DNA of 64,000 nt from Channa striata (taxonomy: Eukaryota > Chordata > Actinopteri > Anabantiformes > Channidae), in assembly GCA_033026295.1 (NCBI GenBank), contig CM065172.1, positions 11,701,665 to 11,765,664 of the forward strand, given 5' to 3'. The notes beneath the pieces are model-generated. The model had not been told where the DNA came from, did no database searches, and was given only the letters and a program-made list of their open reading frames with translations. Position numbers and translations under genes: made by a program. The first letter of the stretch is position 1. Each line of letters starts with the position of its first letter. Below, one piece after another: positions 50,201 through 60,942 of this stretch.

Positions 50201-53200
50201 ATTGGATGGGCAGCTGGCCTACATAGCCCCTCTCGTGGGGGAGTCCTGATAACACAGAATGCTTCAGTACTTCTTAAAGAGCCTGAAATTAACAAGCAAG
50301 CTTTTCACTGCCGAATCAGCTTTTATGATGGGTTATGAAAATACTGACTTTGTAATGGTTTTTCACAGCAAAGGCTGAAGATTATTACCTACACCTTTGT
50401 AGCTGTAACCGGAGAGGCTTTGTCTCTGGACCTCACTTAATTATTAACTGTGAACGTGCTCCCCTCAGCTCCACCAAAACAAACAGTTCTCTAGCCACGT
50501 ACAGATAACTCATACCACAGGTTTGTGCAGATATTTTTGTGTTGCAGGTTTGCTTCAGTTTAATAGCTCAAGTATACTTAAACTCGAGAAGCAGGCCACT
50601 GCTGACTTACACAGAGAGGTTCGGTGTACCCCGGGGAGAGAGGGTTGTCCTCAGGCATCGGTAACTGAAGATTGTGTGACCCACGTCCACTTTCTGACTG
50701 ACTGAACTTCAGGGACTCAGTGCGACCTTGGCTGTTTCCACTCCACCTGTCAAACTGTGGAGCCTAGGGATCATCACACACAAGAAGGATATTATTCATT
50801 TAAATATTTGACCAAGCAGGGATGTAGACATTTGCTCACTTGCTCACTTTTCATGCTTTTTTTTGGGGGTAATTAAGTGGCAATAGTTGATGTAGTTATA
50901 AATCATTTCATCGTTTTGCAGCATATTAATTTACACAAAAGGTAGGGCTCTATCATCTGTCTCCTTTGTCCTTTTCCTCATACTTAATTTTACTCCACCC
51001 CCAGGTTCACAAACCAGGTGCAGCCCAGTAGTTGTGGCTCATCAGCAGCTGCAAACAGTGAGATTGTTTTTGGCTCGTGAAATAAAGAAGGGTGTGTCTC
51101 ACCTCCTTGTGCGTTGGGGTGTAGATGATGTCATACACAGGGGGCGGGGGGCTGACAACAGGCACGTCAGCAGCTTTAAAATGCTGGATCCATTCGCAGA
51201 ACTCGGTCCTGTCCACACACGACACCACTATGGGGTTGATCAACTTCCCTAAGTAGAGAAGAGGGGGTGAACAAAGGCTGTCATTTGGTCCGGTCGCTCG
51301 CTGGAATGTGCTTTAGTCAGTTTGTCATTCACTGGGGATAAAACCAACTCATTCATGCAGGGTTACACTCTGTGACGTGAGCGGATTCATGGAACGGGCC
51401 GCTTAGCTTAAACATGCATAAGAATGTACCCTCATTATAATCCCTTTAACATGCTTATTTGAATGCCAGTGTGCAGAGCAGCTCACTTATTCAGTGTATT
51501 TACCTTCAATCATAAAGGTGTTGGGCTTGATTTCTTGGCAGGGTGTGGTCACGGTTATCATGTTGAGCGGAAGCTTTCCCTGCAATCATAATGACTCAAA
51601 TCAAATCAAATCTCTAATGGAAACAATGGAAAAACTGGACGCACACAGGTTGTGATATGAAGTCAGTGACGTCAGTGGTACCTTATAGAAGAGCCCATCG
51701 TTCTCTTCAGACAGGATGATCAGCGTTGATGTGTACATGACCAGTAGTCTGTCACTCTGTTCCTGTGGACATAAGAATATAGTTGTTATTGTAATGATCT
51801 TTATAGATATTGTAGATGTGTTTCATTTTGGTTAATGGGTCAATATTTAGTTATTCAGTTTTCAGTTCCATTTTCTCGTATGCTTTTCTGTCCTAAATAG
51901 GAATGGGAAGATACATCACAAGAGTTCAGGGAGTAATTTTCATTAATTTCTTCCTCTTTCAAAGAGAAACTTGCAGCAAGTCAAACTACAAACTGTCCAA
52001 CACTGTCTCTGGATTTTTTAAATCCTTTATAGTCTACAAAACAGAATGGCATTAAATGCTTTTTGGTATGAAGGTACATGAGTAAGGCAGCGTAATCAAG
52101 TTCATTTGCCCGTGCAAAGACTATGAATAATACAATGCATCGAGGCGACCGTGAGACCTGGAGAATAATAAAATAAACACCAGTGTTATCCTTTAATACT
52201 CTGTTGAAAGAAACTGTTTAAATGCCAGTTAGGTCTTCTGTCAAACCAGTTAGCAGACTGAAAGTTTATGTTTCCTCTCTGGCTCAGAGGGTGTGTCTGG
52301 ACAGACAGCTGACATTCCAGCTGTGAGGTGAGTCGAGTCACTGCGTGAGCCGGCAAATGCCTCTCACACACCCTGGCCCTAAATCTCATACACTTCAATA
52401 AGACTGCCGCTATTTCCCACAGAGAATTAATTACAGCTATCCATGCAAGCCGTGTCATGACTACCATGTTTTTATTGGCTCATATGTGAAGCTGTATCAG
52501 GATTATTTGTTTGTGTTCATGTCATATTTGGTTAGGAAGAAGTCATATCTTTCGGGATTTGGTTGCAGGTGTCTGACACTGTTACACCTTAAGAAGAAAA
52601 TAAAGACAGTGGAGCTATATGTGTGTGAGAAATACCTTTTGCCAAAATATGATCTCCACCTGTTTCACGCACTCTTTGCATTATGTTGAGGTAATGTGTG
52701 TATATGTGCATGTATTGCACAATTTGAATGCTATGTGAGTCATTTAGGGCTGATGCTATCCTGTTTTTATTCATCGTGTGAAAAATTCCAAGAAGTTGAA
52801 AGCACAAGGGAGTACAGTCTACTGTGCTGTATATTTCCATAAATAGGCAAGATCTGAGAGTGTGTGTGTAATTTCTGTGAAACTAATATTATGATTCTGT
52901 CTTGATGAGCAGCAATGTTGTCATACCTGACAGGGCAGGTGCTGCAGTCGAACTTTGGTTACATAGGCGATGGGGCCCAGGCTGTCCCGCTGAGAGCCCT
53001 CCCACTCATAGATGGGCTCTCTGTTAATGGAGTTCCTCAGCTCCTCTCTGCCGTCAGCACTCTTATCCTGGAAGTCAGAGAGAATCATCAACAACGTAAA
53101 TATGAACAAAGTTCTGCACTCAATCAAATTTAAACATGTTAGAATGTCACTATGTTTATTCCTTGAAAAGGCTTTACGGTGTAAAGGCATCATGAGTTTG

Positions 53201-56200
53201 GTTATTTTTTTTCAGTTAGGACACATGTAGATTCACATGTTTCCTGTAAGGTGTGGAGTCACCATTTAACCCTGTACAGATGTAAGAGTTTATTACGATG
53301 TGATATGGTCAAAGCCACTCCCTAGTTTTCAGACCTCAGGGAGAGCCAGCAGTGACCTACTTGACTCATCAAATCTGCGTGCTCACACACATCCTGTTTC
53401 ATCAGATGTGGTTGAAGTCAAAGCGTTTTATTGGCTAATCTGCCAGGTGGATTAAAAGATGACCACACACAAGCTTGTTTGAATTTGAAAAGGAAGGATG
53501 TTAATCATTCTTCCAGTATAAGCTCGGTTTTTATGGCGCTTTATATAATGGACCTTAGGTTATGTTTTGGGCAAGATAGCATTGAATGTTTGAATGCCGT
53601 TACTTACTCTCACTCTGGTGTAGTTTTCAGGTGCAATTGCAGTGCCGCCATTGGCTTCAATGTTTTCTTTGAGGAGGCCAAACCATAGGTCCAGTTCCTC
53701 TTGGCTGGCACAGTAGACAATGATTGGGTTGAGGCTGACGCCTGCAGGGTGCAGAGGACAAACAGTGAAAAAGGGAAAGTGCCACCACTGCTATAGTACG
53801 GAATAATTAAAGAAGTCCTTAGCTCTTTAGAATAAATGATAAAACACATTCATAACAGTAAACCACATGTAATGCACACTGCTAAAAATCCCGCCTGACC
53901 TGATTCATATGGCATTTAATCTAATTTAATCTAATCATAGCAGATTCTCCCTCCCACACTCTGCAAACCCAGGAGGAATGAGCAGGACCTGGGATGAAGA
54001 GAGCTGGAATCTCCCTCTATCTATCAGTCCCACACATACCAGAGATAACAAGAACAGACCCAAGCCCCATGGCTGAGTACTGTACCCACTGACTTCTTCT
54101 TAAAAAAAGCAGCTCAACTGGACTCAGTTGTTCGCTTTCTCTTCATTATAACTCTTAATCATGAACCTTGACCGTAGTTCAACTAATTTCTTTTCCACAG
54201 TTCAAGCACGAGTGATGTGAAAACCCTTGGGACTGGAAGCACATAATCAGACTTTTTCTCATTCAGGCTTAGTCATTAACTGTAGTAATAAACTATTATT
54301 AATTTAACTTTCTCCTAGCCATTTAAATTTGAACAATCTGAAAGAGGATTTTTACAGCTTTGTTTGCATTACCTTTAACCAAACTGGACACTAAAAACTT
54401 ATTCATGTTTAAGTACAGCGAGCAGAGAAGTCTCACAGAGAAACTGACTGATAAAAGTTAACACTGAGCAGTGTCCAATAATTGAGATGCCATGTTACAC
54501 CATAACAAGCTTCACCTTGGCAATGCAACGTGAAATATGAGAATGCAACATCAAAGAGTGTCGATTTTGTGCCAGCAGATATGTTTCAGATTTCAGGAAG
54601 ATAGTAATGATAAGGATACATAAACACAGAAACGTTGTAACCTTCATGGGTGGGATTGACTTAACTCATGTGCAAAAACCTATGACTTGACTGAATCCTT
54701 TTCTAGCTAATAAAGCCATGTTTCATATTGTTTTGGTCCTTTGGAGTTAAAAGCTGCAGTTGCAATTTGCATTTCAATCAAATATTAACCTATGCAGCTT
54801 TTGAGATATGCATTAGATAATTCTCAGAGCGGTAGCATGACAGCTGGGCTGACTGAAGTGCACCTGTTGTCTAACAAGCAGGGCCTCGGAGGCGGGTTTG
54901 GCCCCCTGACCATGGCTGCATTGGGGCCCAACTCTAGTTAGTCTCGGGGTTGAGTGGAGGTGAAGAGGGTTGTGGCACCTTTGAATCATTGGAATGTGAC
55001 AGCATAGGAAATAGCATGCGGTTTCTTGCTGTTAGAAGACCACCGCCAGATAAATATGAGCCAAAGGCCAAGACTGTCTCTGGACCTAATTCATCTACAG
55101 CTTCCTTTTTGAAGTCAGCCACTAAGTTGTCATCATCCTGCTGAATTCTAGTCTGAGCGACGGATTAATTAGCTACCTTTAACACGTCTTATAAAAATCC
55201 AAACAGACGATGGCATTTAAGTGCCCAGTGCCAACAACCACTTGCATCCTTTCTAGGTCAAACTTACCATTTATTTGAAAGGCGAATTCCTGAGGTTGGC
55301 TGTGGTTGCAGTTCTGTTGCAGGTTGCAGATGGTGAGTTCTTTCAATGGAAGAGTTCCCTGCACGCAAAACAATTAAAAGTTGAAGCAGGCTGCTTTACA
55401 CAAAAACATGCCCTCATTCATTTACTAGCCTCTACTTTGCTGTTCTGCTCTGTTTGAGCCGACAATGTAGCAGCAAATTAAATAATTAAAAAAATAATCA
55501 CCATGACTGAGTTTACCCTTGTAGGGCAATGATGTAGTCAAGTCTACGTTTCATCTGTCGTCATCTATATTCTGAGTAATACTTTAAACAGGTGCTTAGC
55601 TGTCTCTCTTTGACATGGAGATGAGGTCTCAACAGACAGTAAAATAATGATTAATGACTGCTCACACTTTATGAGACAGATGAAAAGCCATGATCGTGAT
55701 TTCTGTTTACTGCTGGTTGACAGGGCACACATGTCAAAACGTATGACGACATAAAAATCTGCCCCACAGCAGTATCAAAACTATCATAAATGCTGATACG
55801 GAGAAATTCAGCAGAAGAGACGTGATTGATGTTTCTGTGTTTTCTGGATTAAAAAAAACTCACTTGGTACGTCAGTCCAGTTGTGTTGTTGGACACGAAA
55901 TGAAGGTGTGTCTGAAAAAGATCCAGGTAGCAGTCATGTACATCCTGTGGAGATAAGTGTTAACAGTCAATAAACGTTTCCTTGTATTTTCAATGAAATT
56001 AAACTTTGCTGGCACATGTTTGGAGACGAACGTACTCTGTCTTTCCTGGTGAGGACATAGTCATATTTTACCACCACAAACTTAAGACTAATTGTTCTTT
56101 AAATCTATGAGAGTTCTGTCTGATTTCATCTTAAAACATCTTGTTCTTGTATCATCAACTGATTCATGGACCACCTACAGCAAATGTTCTGATTTAGTAG

Positions 56201-58790
56201 CCTGGGTAGGGATTCTCAGAAAGGAAGTTCCTCTGTCACAACCACATGATGTGATTTAGAGTTGCTGCTTTTTTCATTCCTCTCTTTATTAAAGGGTTCA
56301 TGGGTGGCTTTTGTCAGCACTTAGGCAATACATGTTTCCTCTGTGGTATTGTCTTCTCTCATGATATACAGTGTGTTCTTTTGTCATGTGACGCCATCCC
56401 TTTGAATCAATCTTTACTTATGTTTTTAACAGAACTGTTGTGTCACAGCACTGACAAATAGCGGTTCCCACGGTGAGGAGCCGGCACGTCCTCTATCAGT
56501 ATCTGGGATCAGAACTCTCTCTACCCTGAGGTTTTCTCTGTGAGACATTTCACAACTGCAGCAGAAGCAAGCATGTCTAAACACAGGCCGCGGTCCGCTC
56601 TGTGGAAAACCGATTGGATTATTCACAGCCAGCCACCACGTCAGTGTCAGCAGTGAGTTTCAGTGAGTTTCAGTGTGTTTCGTGGCTGAAGAGCAACATC
56701 ATGTTAACTCCTGATAATTTATTTGTTTATTTTTTAGGAGGACTGGAACGATGTGTCATAGGTCTGGTCATGAGAAGAGATATAAGGACTGTGTCATATT
56801 CAATTTGTTTACTTTTATACTTGCTCTTCCGCTGTTTCACAACGGAGCCTTTCAAAAGTAAATTGTTGAGCTCACCTGGCAGTGAACGAACCGGAAACGA
56901 ACTTTGGAGCTGTGAATCATCCGTCCATAATTCTTCACATTGATGCTGCTTTTCTTCCAGCCGCTGACTGGGTCATAAGCAAATGGGGGATCCCATTTTA
57001 TGTTCTCTATTGTCTGCAGGTCTTTAGGGGACATTTCCTGCAATGGTAGTAAAGTTTAGACATGAAATGACTGACATTTATGGGAGGGTTGTTTTGTTTG
57101 GTATGCAAATTATCATGTTATCATCATCAAGCAAAATCTGATGGAGTTTCTTACCTTCCTGGGGGTGACAGTACAGAGAATATTGATGATACTGTTGGAC
57201 TTTTCCTGGCCCTCTTGGGGATTCTTCTTTCGAAACAGGCGACTGCTGCTCAAGAGAAAAGAAACTCCCAGTTACCCTCCATTATTTACCGTTGATTCCA
57301 TGTTTTTTTGTTAACTTCGGGACAGCAGTGTCCAGAAAGAACATGTCCCATTTAAGGGAGTTGTCACACGGAGAGTAACCTAAATACAACAGTCTTTTCT
57401 CTCCTTGTTTTGCATTTCAAATCTAGAATTGTGTTTCCTCTTTTTCTATAGTAATTAAACTGATTCTTGACATACTGATAAAATAGAATTTTCACGATGG
57501 CTTATGTTTTGTGTCACATAAATTAAGCAGAGCCACTCCATCCTCTTCCATCAATGCCAGCCATTTAAATGATAAGAACAATAAGGTTTTGTGTTGATAT
57601 GCATAGGAAAATCCACATTCAATGTCCCTCTTTGTTTTGCGTGACCCTCATCTGTTACCCTTAGTGTCACATCTTTGCGAGGAAGCTCCCTCACTGCAAT
57701 GATAAGAGTCTGGGACAGCTTTAATAATATCAGCTGGTGGTTTATCTGCTTATCTGCACATATGCATGCCAGTGTCCTCGGTGCAACAACGCAGGCTTTT
57801 GTTGTTGGGGTGAGAATCAGTCTTTCTAATCAGGAAGTCCATGTCAAGCAGCAATCATTGATTAGGGCTAATAATGCTGTTCCACTCATGCTTTTTAATT
57901 TTTTTCAAATAGAAAGTGAAATATAGAAATCATGCACACCGATGCAACCTGCAGTTGTAAAGTGAACTAGGAATGTAGGTAATGGACAGGTAATGGATTT
58001 GCATGCCCAACATTCTCCAAGTCACTGCTGAGGCATTCAGCACCACTAACTCCCCTTCTCTGTGGGGAATACCTGAGCCTCGCCTGACTCACTGACACAA
58101 AGGGTTTGTAGGGTGCATAAGAAAGACGAACACTGACTGTATTGTTAACTTAGAATGTGTATCAGTGTTCAAGCCTGAGCCGTTGGGGTTTGAAACCTTT
58201 TTGGAGGGTTTCGCTGTCTCTTTTTATTTGAAAGCCTCTACCCTGTGCACATCAAACACTACATGGTAGATCGGTACAAGCTATTTACTGCTCCGTCAAG
58301 AGTCATAAACCTGATGTGATCATTAAAAAAATAGAATTGCTTATGTGCTATCGTAATAATGAATTGGGGTCAGGTCCTGATTTTGGAGGGAAACCAGATT
58401 CACTGACAGCTGGCAGATCATCTTCACAGAAATGCAAAGAGGAGGCAAATGGTAACTGTATCATTGACACTGTTGGCCAGACAGGCACCAGCAAGGCACG
58501 ACTCCGGGACTATCAGGTATTACAATATGACCCTGAGCCTGCCCCCGTAAAATTCACAGCCTCTGTATAACCCCTCTGCTCAAACACTGAGAAATGCTAA
58601 TAATCTCTTCCACACTCCAAAATAATAAACAGCAGTCAGCCATGTGCTTTCTGTAAAGCAGACACACTGACACAAGTACGGAAAAATAAATACATAAGCT
58701 GGAAACTTCTCACTCACCTGTTTCTGCGAATGAAACTCTTGCTGAGAATCTGAAATTGTGCTGGGGGAAACATGACATGCTGCTCCCCAT
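47087..58790 (-). CDS. plekhn1: PLEKHN1: pleckstrin homology domain-containing N1 (whole coding span, 16 exons)
   Basis: PLEKHN1 is a membrane-associated double-PH protein; the mammalian protein has been linked to phospholipid binding and mitochondrial/apoptotic roles. I joined 16 exons by GT-AG signals and phase; the total is 2,112 coding bases, about 703 residues (human is somewhat over 600). Residues 1-24 start MGSSMSCFPQ, with a Gly2 that could be myristoylated and a nearby Cys that could be palmitoylated. PH domain 1 is at about 92-200 and PH domain 2 at about 243-338; both end in the helix with the invariant Trp (LDLWFGLL, CEWIQHF). The rest is a Ser/Pro/Tyr-rich, probably disordered tail, ending in a conserved acidic Y-D-N-I-W-E-Y-D motif. 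The gene lies tail-to-tail with perm1, as in human. Exon limits of the ends (exons 1, 2 and 14) are the least certain. Confidence 0.9.
47530..47766 (+). mobile_element. Possible LINE protein C-terminal remnant in plekhn1 intron 15
   Basis: The open frame contains P-R-K-F-H-S-C-F-S-V-R and S-V-T-A-S-V-R-L-W-N-S-V, similar in style to the W-N-S-L end of non-LTR retrotransposon proteins. It lies antisense to plekhn1, between its last two coding exons. Weak evidence. Confidence 0.3.
48195..48255 (-). CDS. plekhn1: plekhn1 exon 15 (short)
   Basis: 61 bases between acceptor CTGACAG and donor GTAAGA. It reads M-L-P-P-M-S-S-A-R-N-V-S and on to Y-S-Y-S-S, leaving phase 1, which the next exon requires. 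Support is splice signals, phase and Ser-rich composition, not strong homology. Confidence 0.65.
48480..48725 (-). CDS. plekhn1: plekhn1 exon 14 (tail)
   Basis: 246 bases, L-Q-S-W-Q-E-Q-I-E-H-H-H-H-Q and on to P-G-Q-V-H-E-Q, including a four-His run and a basic patch S-R-R-C-R-R-S. The start could be 48719, since AG occurs twice six bases apart in the same frame. The donor is GTGAGA. Confidence 0.82.
48994..49149 (-). CDS. plekhn1: plekhn1 exon 13 (tail)
   Basis: 156 bases, S-N-S-W-S-T-P-Q-T-S and on to L-Y-D-E-P-C-S-P-E-I-Y-S-L-D. The acceptor used is GGTCAG; a second AG eight bases later would break the frame. The donor is GTAAGT. The L-Y-D-E-P motif resembles tyrosine-phosphorylation sites. 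Confidence 0.85.
49720..49950 (-). CDS. plekhn1: plekhn1 exon 12 (tail)
   Basis: 231 bases, phase 0-0, Y-I-S-S-R-P-S-S-T-E and on to D-K-A-P-L-V-K. A Ser/Arg/Tyr-rich segment with many possible phosphorylation sites. The donor is GTAATT. Confidence 0.87.
50611..50763 (-). CDS. plekhn1: plekhn1 exon 11 (tail)
   Basis: 153 bases, phase 0-0, A-P-Q-F-D-R-W-S-G-N and on to S-P-G-Y-T-E-P-L-C. Rich in Ser, Gln and Pro. The acceptor is CCCTAG and the donor GTAAGT. Confidence 0.85.
51103..51248 (-). CDS. plekhn1: plekhn1 exon 10 (end of PH domain 2)
   Basis: 146 bases. It reads K-L-I-N-P-I-V-V-S-C, then the helix E-F-C-E-W-I-Q-H-F with the invariant Trp, then a proline run (S-P-P-P-P-V) leading into the disordered tail. 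The donor is GTGAGA. Confidence 0.9.
51504..51579 (-). CDS. plekhn1: plekhn1 exon 9 (PH domain 2)
   Basis: 76 bases, phase 0 in and 1 out, G-K-L-P-L-N-M-I-T-V and on to F-M-I-E-G. It corresponds to exon 5 of PH domain 1. The donor is GTAAAT. Confidence 0.9.
51682..51762 (-). CDS. plekhn1: plekhn1 exon 8 (PH domain 2)
   Basis: 81 bases, phase 0-0, E-Q-S-D-R-L-L-V-M-Y and on to D-G-L-F-Y-K. It aligns without gaps to exon 4. The donor is GTACCA, weaker than the others. Confidence 0.9.
52927..53067 (-). CDS. plekhn1: plekhn1 exon 7 (linker and start of PH domain 2)
   Basis: 141 bases, phase 0-0. It is an acidic linker (D-K-S-A-D-G-R-E-E-L) followed by K-V-R-L-Q-H-L-P-C-Q, matching the K-V-R-F...C-Q end of exon 3. 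The donor is GTATGA. Confidence 0.9.
53608..53741 (-). CDS. plekhn1: plekhn1 exon 6 (end of PH domain 1)
   Basis: 134 bases. It encodes V-S-L-N-P-I-I-V-Y-C and the C-terminal PH helix E-E-L-D-L-W-F-G-L-L with the invariant Trp. It leaves in phase 0 at donor GTAAGT. Confidence 0.9.
55268..55358 (-). CDS. plekhn1: plekhn1 exon 5 (PH domain 1)
   Basis: 91 bases, phase 0 in and 1 out. It begins G-T-L-P-L-K-E-L-T-I and ends F-A-F-Q-I-N-G. The acceptor is GCGTGCAG and the donor GTAAGT. Confidence 0.9.
55864..55944 (-). CDS. plekhn1: plekhn1 exon 4 (PH domain 1)
   Basis: 81 bases, phase 0-0, starting D-V-H-D-C-Y-L-D-L-F and ending T-G-L-T-Y-Q. It is the exact length and phase counterpart of exon 8 in PH domain 2. 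The donor is GTGAGT. Confidence 0.9.
56876..57037 (-). CDS. plekhn1: plekhn1 exon 3 (start of PH domain 1)
   Basis: 162 bases, phase 0 at both ends. It encodes E-M-S-P-K-D-L-Q-T-I-E-N, then K-V-R-F-R-F-V-H-C-Q, the first strand of PH domain 1, with donor GTGAGC. Confidence 0.88.
57155..57245 (-). CDS. plekhn1: plekhn1 exon 2
   Basis: 91 bases reading S-R-L-F-R-K-K-N-P-Q-E-G-Q-E-K and on to T-V-T-P-R-K, basic then Ser/Asn rich. The acceptor is a repeated CAGCAG, so the start could also be 57248 or 57242 without changing frame. The donor is GTAAGA. Confidence 0.75.
58714..58790 (-). CDS. plekhn1: plekhn1 exon 1 (start codon)
   Basis: ATG at 58790-58788 is the first ATG on this strand in the visible leader and has A at -3 and G at +4. 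It reads MGSSMSCFPQHNFRFSARVS, resembling the Met-Gly/Cys start of mammalian PLEKHN1. Two donors overlap: the stronger AG|GTGAGT after 58718 leaves phase 1, which does not fit exon 2. A donor four bases on (GA|GTGAGA, exon end 58714) restores the frame, and I use that one. Confidence 0.65.
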
Positions 58791-58989
58791 GCTGCGGATC
58801 TCTGTGGGGCCCCTGCGCTGCTCGTAGACAAACTGTAGTTGTGTGACAAATGAGTGTAATCCAAGAGTGCCGTGTGCTCGCTGCTGAAGTCAGTCTTGTA
58901 CTGAGGGAGCAGTGGGCAGGGTGTAAACTGTATAGTCAGACCTGTAAGAGTGTGTCTATGTGAAAGGGGTGGAGTTTTGGGTTGACTGC

Positions 58990-58992
<3 letters not shown>

Positions 58993-59040
<48 letters not shown>
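58993..59040. repeat. (TG)n microsatellite upstream of plekhn1
   Basis: An uninterrupted run of 24 TG units, about 200 bases before the plekhn1 start codon and so in or near its promoter. Such tracts can form Z-DNA and vary in length; a role here is unknown. Confidence 0.97.
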
Positions 59041-59041
<1 letters not shown>

Positions 59042-59044
59042 TGA

Positions 59045-60709
59045 ATAATCAGTGGGACCTTCTGTGAGTTGCCCCTGTCTGTTAGATCAGTCTGCCTCAC
59101 AACAAAGGAGCTTCAGGGAGAAGTGTGCATTTTCACACCTTCCAGGAGCCAAATGGTGCTTATTGTTGGGTCATTGCTGCAGTGAATGGTCATTAAAACA
59201 CTGGATGGTGCGTGTCAATCAAAAGTGAAGACGTAGGAGCTTGCATTGACATGCCCACACATGTTTGAAGACTTAAGTCATTTATTTATACTTTAAAAGC
59301 GTCACGGTCATTTTGAAACTTCAAATTGTTTTGGTTTTCTGGTAATTTGAAAAGCAAACTTAGTGCACCTTAAGCATAGGCAAACATCACTGTTATATTT
59401 AAATTTAAAAGGTGAGCGTATAAATTATGACAATTGCTGTGTTCCCTTTTTTAAGGAATATTTATATTTAGTCATAATTTGTAGTGAATTCATGTATCTG
59501 TGGAATGGGAAAGTAGGGAATATGCTTCAGTATTCAAAAGCGTATGCAAACATATCTTATTTGCATGTAAGGTGTTTCTACACAGATATTGGCCAACTGA
59601 AACGTAAAACTAGCAAAATGGTTGAGGACTAGTCTGTAGTTCCCCGTTATTTAAAACAACGTAGCTTCTTAGAGTAATTGTGAAGTTAATCCTCCTCCAT
59701 CAAATTAGCATTTTTATTTTCCCACTTAGGCCTTTAAGCATTTGCATGAATAATAATGTGTACTTGTATTACAACATTCATGGCTCACCCTGCCCTTTTC
59801 ATTTTCAAGGGGTTTTCTCATTCACTAGTCGGTGACAAGTGGTCTTATCACTCAGACACACTAGTCAAACACTCATGGCGATCTTGTGTTTGCTCTTTGA
59901 TTGGGTCATTGAGTGTGGTGAGCTGCTCACCTGGAGCTGTAAAATAAAACGGGTGCTGCTTGCAGTCAGGTCCTGCCAACTCGTTCAACCGGCTTGTTAA
60001 AACAGATGCACCTGAGGCATCAACAGCCATCAGAGTGTTAAAAAAACAACTGTAGATCTTTTATCACGTCAAGCCTCCAAGACGGTGTTCTGCTGTTGTT
60101 TAACGGGGACCAGAGCTCATGTTAAAGTCGAGTAATCTAATGAAATCAATTAGAATTACTGGGTTAATCCCTGAATATGAAATACATTGGCAGGTGGATG
60201 AGGAGATGTAGAGCAAAAGAAAATTTATGGTATCACGTTTCTAGAGTGATACTAAGTAAAGAGAAATGTGTTGCATCTTGCCTATATTTTACTGAGTAAA
60301 TTTCCTCCACGTGCATGTTTGGCTCTGACAGGCATTTGTTCTCAGGGATGCAAAATTAGTATGTAGCAGGCATCGCATAAAACACCTACCCTGCAACAAG
60401 TGGGGACATGTTAGACTGAAGGTGGGGCCACCAAAATTCACTGTGGCATATTCAAGCGCTACCATAGTTTGGCTTGTTTTAATATTCAATGGGACGATAC
60501 TGAATGTATCCTTTCTTCAATAAATGTTTCCTGAGATCATATCATTCCAGTTTGTAGCCACATTTAAAACAGGCCAAACTTTAAAGGTTGTGTTAATTAA
60601 CTTGTTATATTACAACTAATTAACAAGAACATTAACATCCTTTTTAGTTTATTTACTTTACATAAATTTAAAGTAACTAGAAATCAGCGCTGTTGCTGGC
60701 TGGAACGTC
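59045..60709. other. 5' flank of plekhn1, no gene seen
   Basis: AT-rich, with only short open frames without similarity to known proteins. It presumably includes distal promoter sequence of plekhn1, but no specific site stands out. Confidence 0.5.
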
Positions 60710-60716
60710 AGTCAGT

Positions 60717-60935
60717 CAAATATCAACAGCTTTTGGCGTATCCCTTCAGGGGTCGCCACAGCAGAATGATCTGCACGTTGATTTGGCAGGTTATTTTACG
60801 CCGGATGATCCTCCTGCCACAACCCCCCCATTTTTATCTGGGCATGGGGGATCAAGACTGGGGCCACACCTGGTCGGGTGGGATTAAAACCTGCTGCCGT
60901 CTGTATGCTCTACCAACTGAGCTAACCAGACCCCA
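60717..60935 (-). mobile_element. tRNA-derived SINE
   Basis: Read on the - strand, the element begins with a tRNA-like head. A-box-like TAGCTCAGTTGGTAGAGC is at 60924-60907 and a decayed B box GGTTTTAATCC at 60891-60881. The body reads toward GCTGTGGCGACCCCTGAA, a sequence widespread in teleost genomes. AGTCAGT occurs directly on both sides (60710-60716 and 60936-60942), a possible target-site duplication. No coding capacity. Confidence 0.75.
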
Positions 60936-60942
60936 AGTCAGT

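Noticed and set aside
58580..58864. 94-codon - strand frame over plekhn1 exon 1, and the idea of an upstream ORF
   Set aside because: Its first codon is TTG, not ATG, and it reads through the splice donor. The first true ATG is the MGSS start.
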